Shown one piece after another: positions 26,218-34,981 of a DNA stretch of 63,934 nucleotides. Under the pieces are notes generated by a model. The model made no database searches, was not told where the DNA came from, and saw nothing but the letters and a program-made list of their open reading frames with translations. The first letter of the stretch is position 1; each line of letters opens with the position of its first letter. Made by a program: the position numbers and the translations under genes. Source of the DNA: an uncultured Eubacteriales bacterium (lineage in GTDB: Bacteria; Bacillota; Clostridia; Oscillospirales; CAG-272); NCBI GenBank assembly GCA_934525675.1, contig CAKSZH010000014.1:1-63934 (forward strand). The letters are read 5' to 3'.

Positions 26218-27267
26218 TCAGGAATTCTCCGCCGCAAATGCAAGTCCGGAGAGCACCGCCTCTGCCGCATCCGAAAGCTCCGCAAGCGTCCGGGCTTTGC
26301 GGAAACGCTTCTCCGCATGCCCGTCGTCAAAGAAAAGCGGAAGCAGGTACCGCCACACGTCCTTCATGCGGAACAGTACCGCACGGTCATTTCCGAAGCG
26401 GGCGCGATAGGTTTCGGTCAGTTCTCCGAGGAACGCGCGCAGCCCTCTCCGGTATTCCTCCGGCTCCGGGACACTGCCGGAAACCCGCAAAGCAAGCGCA
26501 GGATCGCCGACAAGCCCACGCCCGATCATCACGCGGGCAGTTCGGGGATATTCTTCCGCAAGCGCCCACACCTCCCCCGCCGTCGTCAGATTTCCGTTGA
26601 AGATCACGGGGAACGGACACGCGGCAAGCGCCGCGGCAAAGGCTTCCGGATGCATCCCGCCGCGGTACATCTCCGCTCCGGTGCGCGGATGCAGAATCAG
26701 CTCCGCAAGCGGATACCTGCAAAAAACTGCAAGGATGGCGGGAAACTCGTCGGGGGTGGTCATTCCGATCCGCGTTTTGACGGATACCCGGACGGTCGCT
26801 TTTTCAAACACCGCGTCAAGGAAACGGTCGAGCGCCTCCGTATCCCGGAGCATACCCGCGCCCTTCCCCTTCGCCGTCACCGTTCCCGACGGACAGCCTG
26901 TGTTGAGGTTAACAACGCGGTACCCGATCTCTTGCGCGTATTCTGCCGCAAACAGGAAATCCTCCGCGTTTTTCGTAAGAAACTGCGGCACGACAGAAGA
27001 AAGGTGTTCTTCCCGTTCCGCCGGGGACATTGATTCCGGAAATCCGCCCTCCGGGGACAGCTCGCGGATATCCTTGGGGGTCATGAGATGGTCCCCGGTC
27101 GGCGAGATGAACGGGATATAATAGCGGTCCACTCCGCCGAAATACTTACGGTGAAGCCGGCGGTACACCGTATCGGTGATCCCCTCCAGGGGAGCAAAAT
27201 CAATCTTCAGCGAATGCCCCCTGTGGGCAAATTCCCGTTCCTGTTCTGTTTCTGTCCGTTTTTCCAT
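26218..27267 (-). CDS. tRNA-dihydrouridine synthase family protein
   Basis: This 349-residue FMN-dependent reductase of tRNA uridines has the N-terminal FAPLEGITD loop, the catalytic Cys in NLNTGCPSG, the following KGKGAGML motif, a phosphate-binding IFNGN and the IGRGLVGDP loop. It is close to the Clostridia DUS paralogue in which Ser follows CP instead of the common Val. It is transcribed alone from a promoter about 250 bp upstream. Confidence 0.88.
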   Translation of the reverse strand: MEKRTETEQEREFAHRGHSLKIDFAPLEGITDTVYRRLHRKYFGGVDRYYIPFISPTGDHLMTPKDIRELSPEGGFPESMSPAEREEHLSSVVPQFLTKNAEDFLFAAEYAQEIGYRVVNLNTGCPSGTVTAKGKGAGMLRDTEALDRFLDAVFEKATVRVSVKTRIGMTTPDEFPAILAVFCRYPLAELILHPRTGAEMYRGGMHPEAFAAALAACPFPVIFNGNLTTAGEVWALAEEYPRTARVMIGRGLVGDPALALRVSGSVPEPEEYRRGLRAFLGELTETYRARFGNDRAVLFRMKDVWRYLLPLFFDDGHAEKRFRKARTLAELSDAAEAVLSGLAFAAENS

Positions 27268-27555
27268 CGCTTCCCGTGTCCTTTCTTCGTCTTCCGGCGC
27301 GTCTTTTATCGGCGGTCCCGGCTTTCATCCTCGTTTCCCGGTGTGCCGGGCAATTCCGGCTTCCGTCCATCGGCTCCCCCGGCTTGCCCCGGCAATCGGG
27401 CAAGTCTGCTGCCCGGTCGGTTGCAGTTTTCAATTTCCCGCTTCCGGTTTTGTCCGTGCCGATCCGTTTTCTTTCACACCGATCTGCCGGGCAATTCCGC
27501 ATCACCGGGTTCTCTTCAGCCGGTCCAGTATACCATAATTTCCGCCGTTTTTCAA
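27268..27555 (-). promoter_or_regulatory. Promoter and long GC-rich leader of dus
   Basis: Minus strand: TTGAAA (27550-27555), 17 bp, TATACT (27527-27532). The start point near 27520 would give a leader of about 250 nt without an open frame. The leader contains two copies of TGCCGGGCAATTCCG (plus-strand reading, near 27346 and 27486) and several CCGG-rich self-complementary pieces. No known riboswitch was recognised. Confidence 0.55.
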
Positions 27556-27582
27556 TCACTCCCCCGATTTTGCCTTTTGGAC

Positions 27583-27611
27583 TTGTATTTTCGGGAAAGC
27601 TGTGATACAAT
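27583..27611 (+). promoter_or_regulatory. Promoter of the yitT-family gene
   Basis: TTGTAT (27583-27588), 17 bp, TACAAT (27606-27611), back to back with the dus promoter. Confidence 0.6.
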
Positions 27612-27695
27612 AGACAGCGTGGTTGCCACAGCGGATCGTAACAGACTTTTTACAGACAGACAAAACAATCCGTAATTCCAGGCAACAGGTGACAT

Positions 27696-28568
27696 ATGGA
27701 TCGCACAAAAAAGCAGGAATTCCTGAAAGATTTTCTGATGATGAACGCGGGGACACTTCTCCTTACGGTCGGTGTCTACTTTTTCAAAGTACCGAACGGC
27801 TTTGCGCCCGGCGGCGTCAGCGGCCTTTCCATCACGCTCTCGAGAGCGCTCCGTGATGTTGCGCCGTGGTTCACGCAGGCACGGATCATGTCCATTATCA
27901 ATGTGCTCCTTCTGGTAATCGGTCTGATCGTGCTCGGTAAAAACTGCGGCGGCAGAACCATCTTCTGCTCGCTGCTCTTCTCCTTTGAAAACCAGCTGTT
28001 TGAGTGGTTTGTTCCTCTGGACGGTCCCCTCACCAATCAGCCCTTCATGGAGCTGACCTACGCAATTCTTCTGACCGGAATCGGTTCCGCGATCCTGTTC
28101 AACTGCTCTGCGTCGTCGGGCGGCACGGACATTGTCGCGCTGATCCTCAAGAAGTACACCAAAATGAACGTCGGCCGCGCCCTGCTGGTCTCCGATTTTC
28201 TCATTGCCGCAACCACCTTCTTTGTCATCGGGGTGGAAGCGGGGCTTTATTCGGTCCTGGGACTTTTCGCAAAGGCGTTCCTCATCGACAGCCTGATCGA
28301 ATCGATCAATCTCTGCAAGTCCTTCACAATCATCACCACCAAACCGGATGAGATTGAAGACTACATCATGAATACCCTGCACCGCGGCGTGACGGCGTAT
28401 GATGCAACGGGCACCTACACGCACGAGTCGCGCAAGGTGCTGATGACAGTCTGCCGCCGCTCGGATGCGGTCAAGCTCAAGACGGTCGTCAAGGATCTGG
28501 ACCCCCAGTCGTTTGTCATTGTGACCAACACAAGCGAAATTATCGGAAAGGGATTCCGTGGCGTCTGA
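27696..28568 (+). CDS. YitT-family membrane protein
   Basis: The protein has 290 residues. About five transmembrane segments (about 15-205; DUF161/YitT_membrane) with the conserved PGGVSGLS and SSGGTDIVALI loops are followed by a cytoplasmic DUF2179 domain (about 215-285). The molecular function of the family is unsettled; some members have been linked to transport. It is a single gene ending before a repeat region and a terminator. Confidence 0.88.
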   Translation: MDRTKKQEFLKDFLMMNAGTLLLTVGVYFFKVPNGFAPGGVSGLSITLSRALRDVAPWFTQARIMSIINVLLLVIGLIVLGKNCGGRTIFCSLLFSFENQLFEWFVPLDGPLTNQPFMELTYAILLTGIGSAILFNCSASSGGTDIVALILKKYTKMNVGRALLVSDFLIAATTFFVIGVEAGLYSVLGLFAKAFLIDSLIESINLCKSFTIITTKPDEIEDYIMNTLHRGVTAYDATGTYTHESRKVLMTVCRRSDAVKLKTVVKDLDPQSFVIVTNTSEIIGKGFRGV

Positions 28569-28617
28569 CAAAAAGCAGATTCCCGGGCTGTTCCATGTTG
28601 GAAAATGCGTGGAAAGC

Positions 28618-28830
28618 GAGCCATTCCCTGTTGAAAAATATTGTGGGATTCCGTGTTCCCCATCCGCAACCCGCATGAAACAAATACTTCACCGACAAAT
28701 CCGGTTCCGACAAATGTGTGAAATTTCAAGCCGTTCCCTTCTGAAAATGCTATGGAAATCCAAATCCTCGACCATAACCCGTATGAAACCAACATTCTTC
28801 CCGGTAAATCGGTTTCAAAAAATCCCGCGG
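28618..28830. repeat. Two degenerate tandem units of about 110 bp
   Basis: Unit 1 (about 28618-28720) and unit 2 (about 28728-28830) share the order AGCC(A/G)TTCCC..TGAAAA, AACCCG(C/T)ATGAAAC, CTTC.CCGG/GAC and AAATC.GGTT. No protein frame is conserved. It lies in the transcribed tail of yitT, before the terminator. Confidence 0.55.
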
Positions 28831-28852
28831 CTTTCGCCGCGGGATTTTTTTG
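28822..28852 (+). terminator. Terminator of the yitT-family gene
   Basis: Stem ATCCCGCGG / CCGCGGGAT followed by seven T residues. Confidence 0.92.
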
Positions 28853-28926
28853 ATTCGAGACGTGGTCACAAGGTGCCGGTTCTTCCATATCAGGGAACGA
28901 AGCCGTCCGGCGCCCACCGTTTCCGG

Positions 28927-29517
28927 TCAGTTGAAGAATTTTCTGATTGCGTCCGCAACCGCGTCGGCAAAAATCTCCCAGCCGCCGTCCTCGTAGTGAA
29001 TTCCGTCGTCGGAGCGATCCGCCATGGGAATCTTCGTGCTCACCGCCCACAGATCGTCCACGGGCAGGTGATACTTGTCGGCAAGCGACAGAACCACCTC
29101 GTTGCGCTCCATGGCAGCGGGAGTCTGACGTTCGTCAAGCTTTGCGTTGCCCGGCTCATACACAATGGTGGACGTCGCCACTTCGACAGGTGCAGACTTC
29201 ATCAATTCCGCGAGTATTTTTTCGTAGTTCTCACGGTACGCGTCCTTGTCCATATGAAATCCGTGCAGTCCGAAATTGAAGTGGATGAGGTCATACTCCG
29301 ATGCCTTGGCAATCCCCCCGACCATGGCGCGGTAAAAATCCGAGTCAAGCGAGTGGGAGGTTGCGAGAAAATCCACATAAAATTCGCCTTTCAGACGGTT
29401 TCTGACAAATTCCTCATAGCCGTTGCAAATGGAATCTCCTATGAGGAGCACACGGGGATGGTCATGTCTGTCGGTGTGATCCAGCCAGGAATGGATCCAT
29501 TCAAAAGTCTCCATCAT
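28927..29517 (-). CDS. SGNH/GDSL-family hydrolase
   Basis: This 196-residue cytoplasmic protein has the SGNH fold. The nucleophile Ser29 is in LLIGDSICNG (block I) and the catalytic Asp/His pair is in SDDGIHYEDGG near the C-terminus. It has no signal peptide. It begins 4 bp after the aldo/keto reductase stop codon and no ribosome site is evident, so it is probably translated by coupling. Such enzymes are esterases or acetylesterases of sugars and small molecules; the substrate is unknown. Confidence 0.85.
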   Translation of the reverse strand: MMETFEWIHSWLDHTDRHDHPRVLLIGDSICNGYEEFVRNRLKGEFYVDFLATSHSLDSDFYRAMVGGIAKASEYDLIHFNFGLHGFHMDKDAYRENYEKILAELMKSAPVEVATSTIVYEPGNAKLDERQTPAAMERNEVVLSLADKYHLPVDDLWAVSTKIPMADRSDDGIHYEDGGWEIFADAVADAIRKFFN

Positions 29518-29520
29518 CGG

Positions 29521-30411
29521 TCAGTCCACGTCGTTGTTGCCGGGTCCGTACAGGGTATCCGCCGGTGCCTCGGTCGGATGGAAGGTGCTGTAACCGGTGA
29601 GCGGCATAGTCTTGATCGCGGTCATGTCGTCTTCGGAGAGGTTGAAATCAAACACCTTTACGTTGTCGGCAATCCGGTCTGCGTGGGTGGACTTGGGCAT
29701 GGGAAGCACGCCGGACTGAATCGCAAAACGGATGCAGATCTGCGCGACGCTCTTGTTGTACTTCTTGGCGATCTTAGCAAGCGTGGGATCGCTCAGAACT
29801 GCACCGCAACCGAGCGGAGACCATGCTTCCACCAGAATACCATGCGCCTGGCACCATCTCACCAGCTCGGGCTGATAGTAACCGGGGTGAAATTCGATCT
29901 GGTTGACCATCGGCTTGATCTCTGCGGTCTCTTCCAACGCCATGATATGCTCGGGCAGATAGTTGGACACGCCGATTGCACGGATCTTGCCGTCCTTGTA
30001 CATTTTTTCAAAGCCGCGCCAGGTGCTTGCGTTGACTTCTTTCCAGTTGGGGTAGGTCTTCTCGACGCAGGGCCAGTGGACGAGGTAGAGGTCGATATAA
30101 TCGGTTCCGAGCGCCTTGAGGGACGCTTCCACAGCGGCGATCGTTCTGGTATAGCCGCGCTCGGTGATCCAGTGCTTGGTGGTGAGGAAAATATCCTCTC
30201 TCTTCACGCCGGATTCCCGGATGCCCGCGCCGACGTCCGCTTCGTTGCCGTAGCAGGCTGCGGTATCAATGTGGCGGTATCCTGCCGCGATGGCAGCCTT
30301 GACGCTTTCGCGCGCCACGTCGCCCGACGGGGTCTGCCAGGTGCCGAATCCGATGCACGGAATCTTGACACCGTTGGAAAGGGTATAGGTATCGGTCAGT
30401 GATTTTACCAT
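29521..30411 (-). CDS. Aldo/keto reductase
   Basis: This 296-residue NADPH-dependent (beta/alpha)8 reductase of the AKR5/2,5-diketogluconate-reductase-like group has all four catalytic positions: Asp and Tyr in DTAACYGNE, Lys in LTTKHW and His in YLVHWP. It would reduce an aldehyde or ketone to an alcohol. It is coupled to the SGNH hydrolase downstream. A glycyl-radical enzyme pair lies upstream on the same strand, 232 bp away. The ribosome site is AAAGGAGATAT. Confidence 0.9.
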   Translation of the reverse strand: MVKSLTDTYTLSNGVKIPCIGFGTWQTPSGDVARESVKAAIAAGYRHIDTAACYGNEADVGAGIRESGVKREDIFLTTKHWITERGYTRTIAAVEASLKALGTDYIDLYLVHWPCVEKTYPNWKEVNASTWRGFEKMYKDGKIRAIGVSNYLPEHIMALEETAEIKPMVNQIEFHPGYYQPELVRWCQAHGILVEAWSPLGCGAVLSDPTLAKIAKKYNKSVAQICIRFAIQSGVLPMPKSTHADRIADNVKVFDFNLSEDDMTAIKTMPLTGYSTFHPTEAPADTLYGPGNNDVD

Positions 30412-30556
30412 GATAATATATCTCCTTTGTATAAAAATGTTCTGATAAAATTGAGAAACGGCGTGCCGTCAATGAGCAGCTGCGCCCCGAATCGGCACAA
30501 GCACGCCTCTGCCGGGGCTAAACACCGTGCAGCGCCGGAACGTCGTCGGCAGATAG

Positions 30557-30600
30557 GAAAACTCTATGTTCTTCGCGCCGTACGGGACAAGCAAGTGCGC
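30557..30600 (-). repeat. Partial second copy of the activase gene's end
   Basis: The minus strand here repeats the last roughly 35 bp of the activase gene (GGCGCGAAGAACATAG, then GTTTTCC) about 90 bp beyond that gene's stop codon. In one frame it again encodes GAKNI-FS but continues without the stop. It is a short direct duplication. Confidence 0.6.
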
Positions 30601-30643
30601 ACGTCCGGAATAATCGCTGCTGTCGTGTTGGCGCACCCGATGA

Positions 30644-31546
30644 TCAGGAAAACACTATGTTCTTCGCGCCGTGCGAGGTCAGAAGCCGCATCCAGCGGTC
30701 GGCATCCTGCTCCGTCGCGTTGTCCGCCGGGGCGTCGTAGGCGCGGGCAAGCGCCTTTGCCTTGCTGAAGCCGAGGTTGTGATACTTCATAATCTCCGCA
30801 CGGAGGTATCTGCCTTCGTTCTCTTTCAGAAAATGCGCGAGCGCGCAAAGATCATCGTCGGAATCGTTGAATCCGGGGATGAGCGGCAGGCGGAGCACGA
30901 TCGGCGCGCCTTTTTTCATCAGGCAATCAAGATTTGCGAGAATCTCCCCGTTCGGAACGCCGGTCAGCTTCCGATGCTTATCGGAATCCAGCGCCTTGAG
31001 ATCGAAATAGAAGACCACGCCGAGGTCCGCCGCCGCAAGGAAGAACTCCCGCTTGCCGAAGCCGCTGGTCTCGATCACGGTGCCGAAACCGGCATCCTTT
31101 GCCATGCGGATGAGCGCGAGCGAAGCCTCCGGCTGCATGGACGGTTCCCCGCCGGAAAGCGTCATGCCGCCGTCCTGCCCGTAAAACATCCGGTCAAGAA
31201 GCACCTCGGAGAAGATGTCCTCCACCGATTCGCTTCTGCCGCAGATTTCATTGGCGCCCTGATAGCAGGCTTCCACGCACTTGCCGCAGAGCGTGCATTT
31301 CTCCGGATCGCGGCGGATGTACTGCGGGCGGTCGGGATCGCGTTCCCGTGCGTCGCAGAGCCCGAGGCATTTCCCGCAGCCCGTACATTTGGATTCGTAA
31401 TACATGAGCTGCCGACCCATGCTCTGGGACTCGGGATTGTGGCACCACAGGCAATGCAGGGGGCAACCCTTGAAAAACACGGTCGTGCGGATCCCGGAAC
31501 CGTCTGAGAGGCAGTACCTCTGCACATTGAAAATGACTGCGTCCAT
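30644..31546 (-). CDS. Glycyl-radical enzyme activase (radical SAM)
   Basis: This 300-residue radical-SAM activase installs the glycyl radical on its partner enzyme. The cluster motif is CPLHCLWC within an FFKGCPLHC context, followed by two ferredoxin-type clusters (CTGCGKCLGLC and CTLCGKCVEAC) typical of the longer activases. The SAM-binding GGEPSMQ follows. The start at 31546 is used, 11 bp after the radical enzyme gene; an upstream extension lacks family similarity. It surely acts on the protein encoded at 31557-33737. Confidence 0.92.
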   Translation of the reverse strand: MDAVIFNVQRYCLSDGSGIRTTVFFKGCPLHCLWCHNPESQSMGRQLMYYESKCTGCGKCLGLCDARERDPDRPQYIRRDPEKCTLCGKCVEACYQGANEICGRSESVEDIFSEVLLDRMFYGQDGGMTLSGGEPSMQPEASLALIRMAKDAGFGTVIETSGFGKREFFLAAADLGVVFYFDLKALDSDKHRKLTGVPNGEILANLDCLMKKGAPIVLRLPLIPGFNDSDDDLCALAHFLKENEGRYLRAEIMKYHNLGFSKAKALARAYDAPADNATEQDADRWMRLLTSHGAKNIVFS

Positions 31547-31556
31547 ACTTTGCCGG

Positions 31557-33737
31557 TCAGACCGCAAACGAGGTGCGGTCAATGATGTTCTGCTGAAGCT
31601 CCGGCGTGAGGTTACAGAAGTAATCGCTGTATCCACCGACGCGGACGATCAGATTCTGATACTGTTCCGGATGCTCCTTTGCGGCAAGCAGGGTCGCACG
31701 GTCAAGCACATTGATCGACAGCTGCTGACCGCCGTGTGCAAAATAGGTCTTTGCAATGGTAATGAACGCGCTCTGCCCCTTTTCGGTGGCAAACAGCGCC
31801 TTGTCAAACTTCATCTGTGCGACAAAGCCCGAACAAGCCTCGGTCTGGTGATAGCGCATCATGGACTTGAGCGACGCGGTGGGTCCGTGGGTATCGCACC
31901 CCGGCGTTGCCGCAATGCTGTCGGCATAGTTGGCGTCTCCGTCCCGTCTGCCGTTGGGAAGCGCCGCGGTACCGAGCCCGTTGTCCGACGCGCGGTTGAA
32001 GGGACTGCATCCGCCGGTGTACATGCCGCCGCGGAAGGTATTCTTGGTCTTGAGGTAACGGAAGAAATGATCGACGATCTCAGATGCCACATCGTCCACC
32101 TCGGGAATGTCGTTTCCGAACTTCGGGCAGGTGGCAAAATCATGGTGCAGCTCGTCGAAGCCCTCGTAATTTGCTTCAAGCGCGCGGATCAGTTCGTCCA
32201 TGGTATATTTCTTTTCGTCAAAGATCAGCTTCTTCATGGCATAGAGCGAGTCTGCCGCGTCGGCAATGCCCTCGGCGAGAATCTGCCCGTAGCCGTAAAG
32301 CGGTCCGCCCCACTTGTAATCCTTGCCCTTCTCAAGGCAACCCTCAATCAGGCAGGAGCGCATTGGGTTGGGCGCGTAGCGCGCGTAGGCTTCCTGCGAC
32401 GCGTTCGCGGTGCGTACCGCAACATCGGTCACGAAATCCATCTGCGCGTAGTATATTTTAAGGAAATCCTCAAAAGTTTCGCACTCGCGGGGATTGCCCG
32501 TCTGAATGGAAATCAGCTCGGTACCGCCGGACTTGAAATCATAGCCGTTGTGAATGGTCAGTTCCAGCACCTTGCCGAGGTTGACCTCGCCGTCCTCCAG
32601 CCCCATGTGCGACTTGCCCATGATGTCGATCTGGTTACAGCCGTTCATGCAGTAATCGTGGCTGTCACAGGGCGGAATTCCGATCTCTTCAAGCGCCGCG
32701 CAGACGACCTCGTCGTTGTAGATCGCAGGAAGGCCCGTGCCGGTGGACAGGCTCTTTGCCGCCATCTTCCACAGCTTTTCGGGGGTATTCCGATACACGC
32801 GCATGGTCAGATTGGGGGTCTGGTAGCCCATTTCGGTGACTGCTTCCAGAATGTCGTAGGACAATTCGTTGGTCTCGTCGTTCCAGCTTTCATCCGAGCC
32901 GGAGATGCAGAGGTTCCAGCCGCGCACGTTGTGCATGGCTTCAAGGAACCGGCGGAGCATTTCCCGTCTCTCCGCTTCGGGGCTGTTCCGGTAGAAACCG
33001 ATCATTTCCTGATCGAATCTGCCGGGGGAGTCGATCCCGTCCACGCTGTACAGCATCCAGTACACCATGACTGCTTCGTAAAAATCCTTGGCGGGCTGTC
33101 TCGGCACACGCGTGAAGGTATCCGCAATGCGCTCCCATTCCGTGCGTTTTGCGGGATCCGTTTCGGTTTCTGCGTTTTGCTTCGCCATCGCGCTGATGCG
33201 GTCGCCGAGCACGTCCAGCGCCGCCATTGCGGTCACGCACGCGTCATAGAAATGATCCTTCCCCGGGTTCTTTTTCCGATTTTCTTCGATCTCTCTGCGG
33301 ATTCCGTCGGTGCCGACGAGGGGGAGCTTTCCGAAGGCGGGATTCGCGTGTCCGCCCCAGCCGCCGCCCCAGTACGCCATAGAACCGCGCAGGCGCATTT
33401 CGTCAAAGGTACAGTTTCTTTCCCAGATCGCGTTGGTATTGAACCGTGCCATCTGGCGTTTGATATCTTCGATCTCATCTTTATGTTCCGGATTTTTTTC
33501 GAGGATTGCCGTGTATTCGCCCGGATTGTAAAAAATCCCGAGTCCGAACGCGTACCCGACGGCGGCGTCCTTGGCAAGTGTTCCGACGGTCGGGAGCATA
33601 CAGTTTTCCGGGAAAGTGATGGGCAGGTAGTGCGCCGCCTCAAGCATCCCGGCGGCAACCCGCTCGTTCATGGTCTTGTCCCGGTTTTCGAGAAACGCCC
33701 TGGAAAAGGGATCCGCTGAGAAGTTATACTTTTTCAT
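31557..33737 (-). CDS. Glycyl-radical enzyme of unassigned reaction
   Basis: The protein has 726 residues. The C-terminal radical motif RVGGYSDYF places the radical on Gly702. The active-site thiyl residue is Cys367 in MNGCNQID, followed by the usual NLGKVLELT segment. Diol dehydratases, choline lyase and hydroxyproline dehydratase read GCxE here; this protein has Asn then Gln (Gln369) in place of the catalytic Glu. It also lacks the paired cysteines of pyruvate formate-lyase. The reaction is therefore not one of the well-known ones. The start at 33737 follows GAGAGGACGG. It is an operon with its activase. Confidence 0.88.
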   Translation of the reverse strand: MKKYNFSADPFSRAFLENRDKTMNERVAAGMLEAAHYLPITFPENCMLPTVGTLAKDAAVGYAFGLGIFYNPGEYTAILEKNPEHKDEIEDIKRQMARFNTNAIWERNCTFDEMRLRGSMAYWGGGWGGHANPAFGKLPLVGTDGIRREIEENRKKNPGKDHFYDACVTAMAALDVLGDRISAMAKQNAETETDPAKRTEWERIADTFTRVPRQPAKDFYEAVMVYWMLYSVDGIDSPGRFDQEMIGFYRNSPEAERREMLRRFLEAMHNVRGWNLCISGSDESWNDETNELSYDILEAVTEMGYQTPNLTMRVYRNTPEKLWKMAAKSLSTGTGLPAIYNDEVVCAALEEIGIPPCDSHDYCMNGCNQIDIMGKSHMGLEDGEVNLGKVLELTIHNGYDFKSGGTELISIQTGNPRECETFEDFLKIYYAQMDFVTDVAVRTANASQEAYARYAPNPMRSCLIEGCLEKGKDYKWGGPLYGYGQILAEGIADAADSLYAMKKLIFDEKKYTMDELIRALEANYEGFDELHHDFATCPKFGNDIPEVDDVASEIVDHFFRYLKTKNTFRGGMYTGGCSPFNRASDNGLGTAALPNGRRDGDANYADSIAATPGCDTHGPTASLKSMMRYHQTEACSGFVAQMKFDKALFATEKGQSAFITIAKTYFAHGGQQLSINVLDRATLLAAKEHPEQYQNLIVRVGGYSDYFCNLTPELQQNIIDRTSFAV

Positions 33738-33775
33738 GAAGAACACCGTCCTCTCTGACAAATCTTCATGTTAAA

Positions 33776-33804
33776 TTATAGCATGTTTTTCCCCGTTATG
33801 CAAG
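33776..33804 (-). promoter_or_regulatory. Promoter of the glycyl-radical enzyme operon
   Basis: Minus strand: TTGCAT (33799-33804), 17 bp, TATAAT (33776-33781), about 40 bp before the start codon. Confidence 0.75.
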
Positions 33805-33844
33805 TGCTTTCCTCCATTTAGAAATTGCCGCGCCGTGAATTTCT

Positions 33845-33874
33845 GTTGAAAAAATTCGTAAGATATGTTACAAT
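33845..33874 (+). promoter_or_regulatory. Promoter of birA
   Basis: TTGAAA (33845-33850), 18 bp, TACAAT (33869-33874), divergent from the glycyl-radical enzyme promoter. Confidence 0.65.
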
Positions 33875-33945
33875 GAAAGCGTCGGACGCGCCCCGCAATG
33901 GTTGCGCCCGCACAAATGACAACCGCACGCAAGAGGGGAAAACCG

Positions 33946-34911
33946 ATGGCACTGAAAAACGATATTTTACGGCAACTGGAGCAAAACCGCGACCGCGATC
34001 TGTCCGGTGAGGAGCTGGCGCGTGCCGCGGGTGTCACCCGTGCCGCCGTCTGGAAGGCGGTTACCTCGCTCCGGCACGACGGCTACCGCATTCTGTCCGG
34101 CACCAACAAGGGCTACCGGCTCTCGGCGGACGATGACCGGCTCTCCCCCGACGCGATCCGCGCATATCTGCCCGCCGACACGGAGCTTGACATACGTGTT
34201 TTTGAAACGCTCGATTCCACCAACAACGAGGCAAAGCGCCTCGCAGTGGGCGGAGTCACGGGGCCCGTGCTGATCCTCGCCGAAGAACAGACCGCCGGGC
34301 GCGGCAGGCTCGGGCGCAGTTTCTATTCCCCTGCGGGGACCGGGCTGTATCTGACGCTTCTTTACCGCACCCCCGACAGCCTTGCCAAAACGGTACCCGT
34401 CACCTCCGCCGCCGCGGTCGCGGTCACGGAGGCGATTGAAACACTGACGGAAAAACGCCCCGGCATCAAATGGGTCAACGACGTGTACCTTGACGGAAAG
34501 AAAATCTGCGGTATTCTGACCGAAGCGGTCACGGATATGGAATCGGGCGACGTGCAGAACGTCATCATCGGCATCGGGCTGAACGTTTCCACGGACGCTT
34601 TCCCGGCGGAACTGCGGGAGAGGGCGGCGTCGCTCTTCCCCGTCGGAGTCAGCCGCAACCGGTTTGCCGCAGGGATCGCGTCGCGGCTCCTGCATTACGC
34701 AAAAGAACTTGACAAGAAGACGTTCCTGACCTCCTACCGCTCCCACAGCATTCTGACCGGCAGAGAGATCACCTACCGCCGCGGCGAGGTACTCCACGGC
34801 GGAACCGTGATCGGGATCGGGGACGACTGCGGGCTGATGGTGCGTCGCCCGGATGGAAATGTGGAAGTACTCCGCACGGGCGAGGTCACCGTTCGCCTCA
34901 AGGAAGACTGA
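33946..34911 (+). CDS. birA: Biotin-protein ligase / biotin repressor
   Basis: The protein has 321 residues. An N-terminal winged helix (about 1-60, ARAAGVTRAAVWKAVTSLR) would bind DNA. The catalytic domain has GRGRLGRSFYSP, KWVNDVYLDGKKICGIL and GIGLNVS, and a small C-terminal domain ends the protein. It attaches biotin to carboxylases and can repress biotin genes. The ATG at 33946 follows AGAGGGGAAAA. No biotin synthesis or uptake genes are adjacent. Confidence 0.92.
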   Translation: MALKNDILRQLEQNRDRDLSGEELARAAGVTRAAVWKAVTSLRHDGYRILSGTNKGYRLSADDDRLSPDAIRAYLPADTELDIRVFETLDSTNNEAKRLAVGGVTGPVLILAEEQTAGRGRLGRSFYSPAGTGLYLTLLYRTPDSLAKTVPVTSAAAVAVTEAIETLTEKRPGIKWVNDVYLDGKKICGILTEAVTDMESGDVQNVIIGIGLNVSTDAFPAELRERAASLFPVGVSRNRFAAGIASRLLHYAKELDKKTFLTSYRSHSILTGREITYRRGEVLHGGTVIGIGDDCGLMVRRPDGNVEVLRTGEVTVRLKED

Positions 34912-34927
34912 ACAAAAACGATATACC

Positions 34928-34962
34928 AAGGAAGAGCCGCCCCGTCGGGGCGGCTCTTCCTT
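34928..34962. terminator. Strong hairpin between convergent genes
   Basis: A stem of about 16 bp (AAGGAAGAGCCGCCCC / GGGGCGGCTCTTCCTT) between birA and the convergent oxidoreductase gene. No T tract of note follows on either strand, so its efficiency as a terminator is uncertain. Confidence 0.65.
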
Positions 34963-34981
34963 GATGTGGGAGAAGAATCGG

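Noticed and set aside
28558..30402. A 614-codon plus-strand frame over the SGNH hydrolase and aldo/keto reductase
   Set aside because: It runs through the yitT terminator and is antisense to two well-recognised enzymes.
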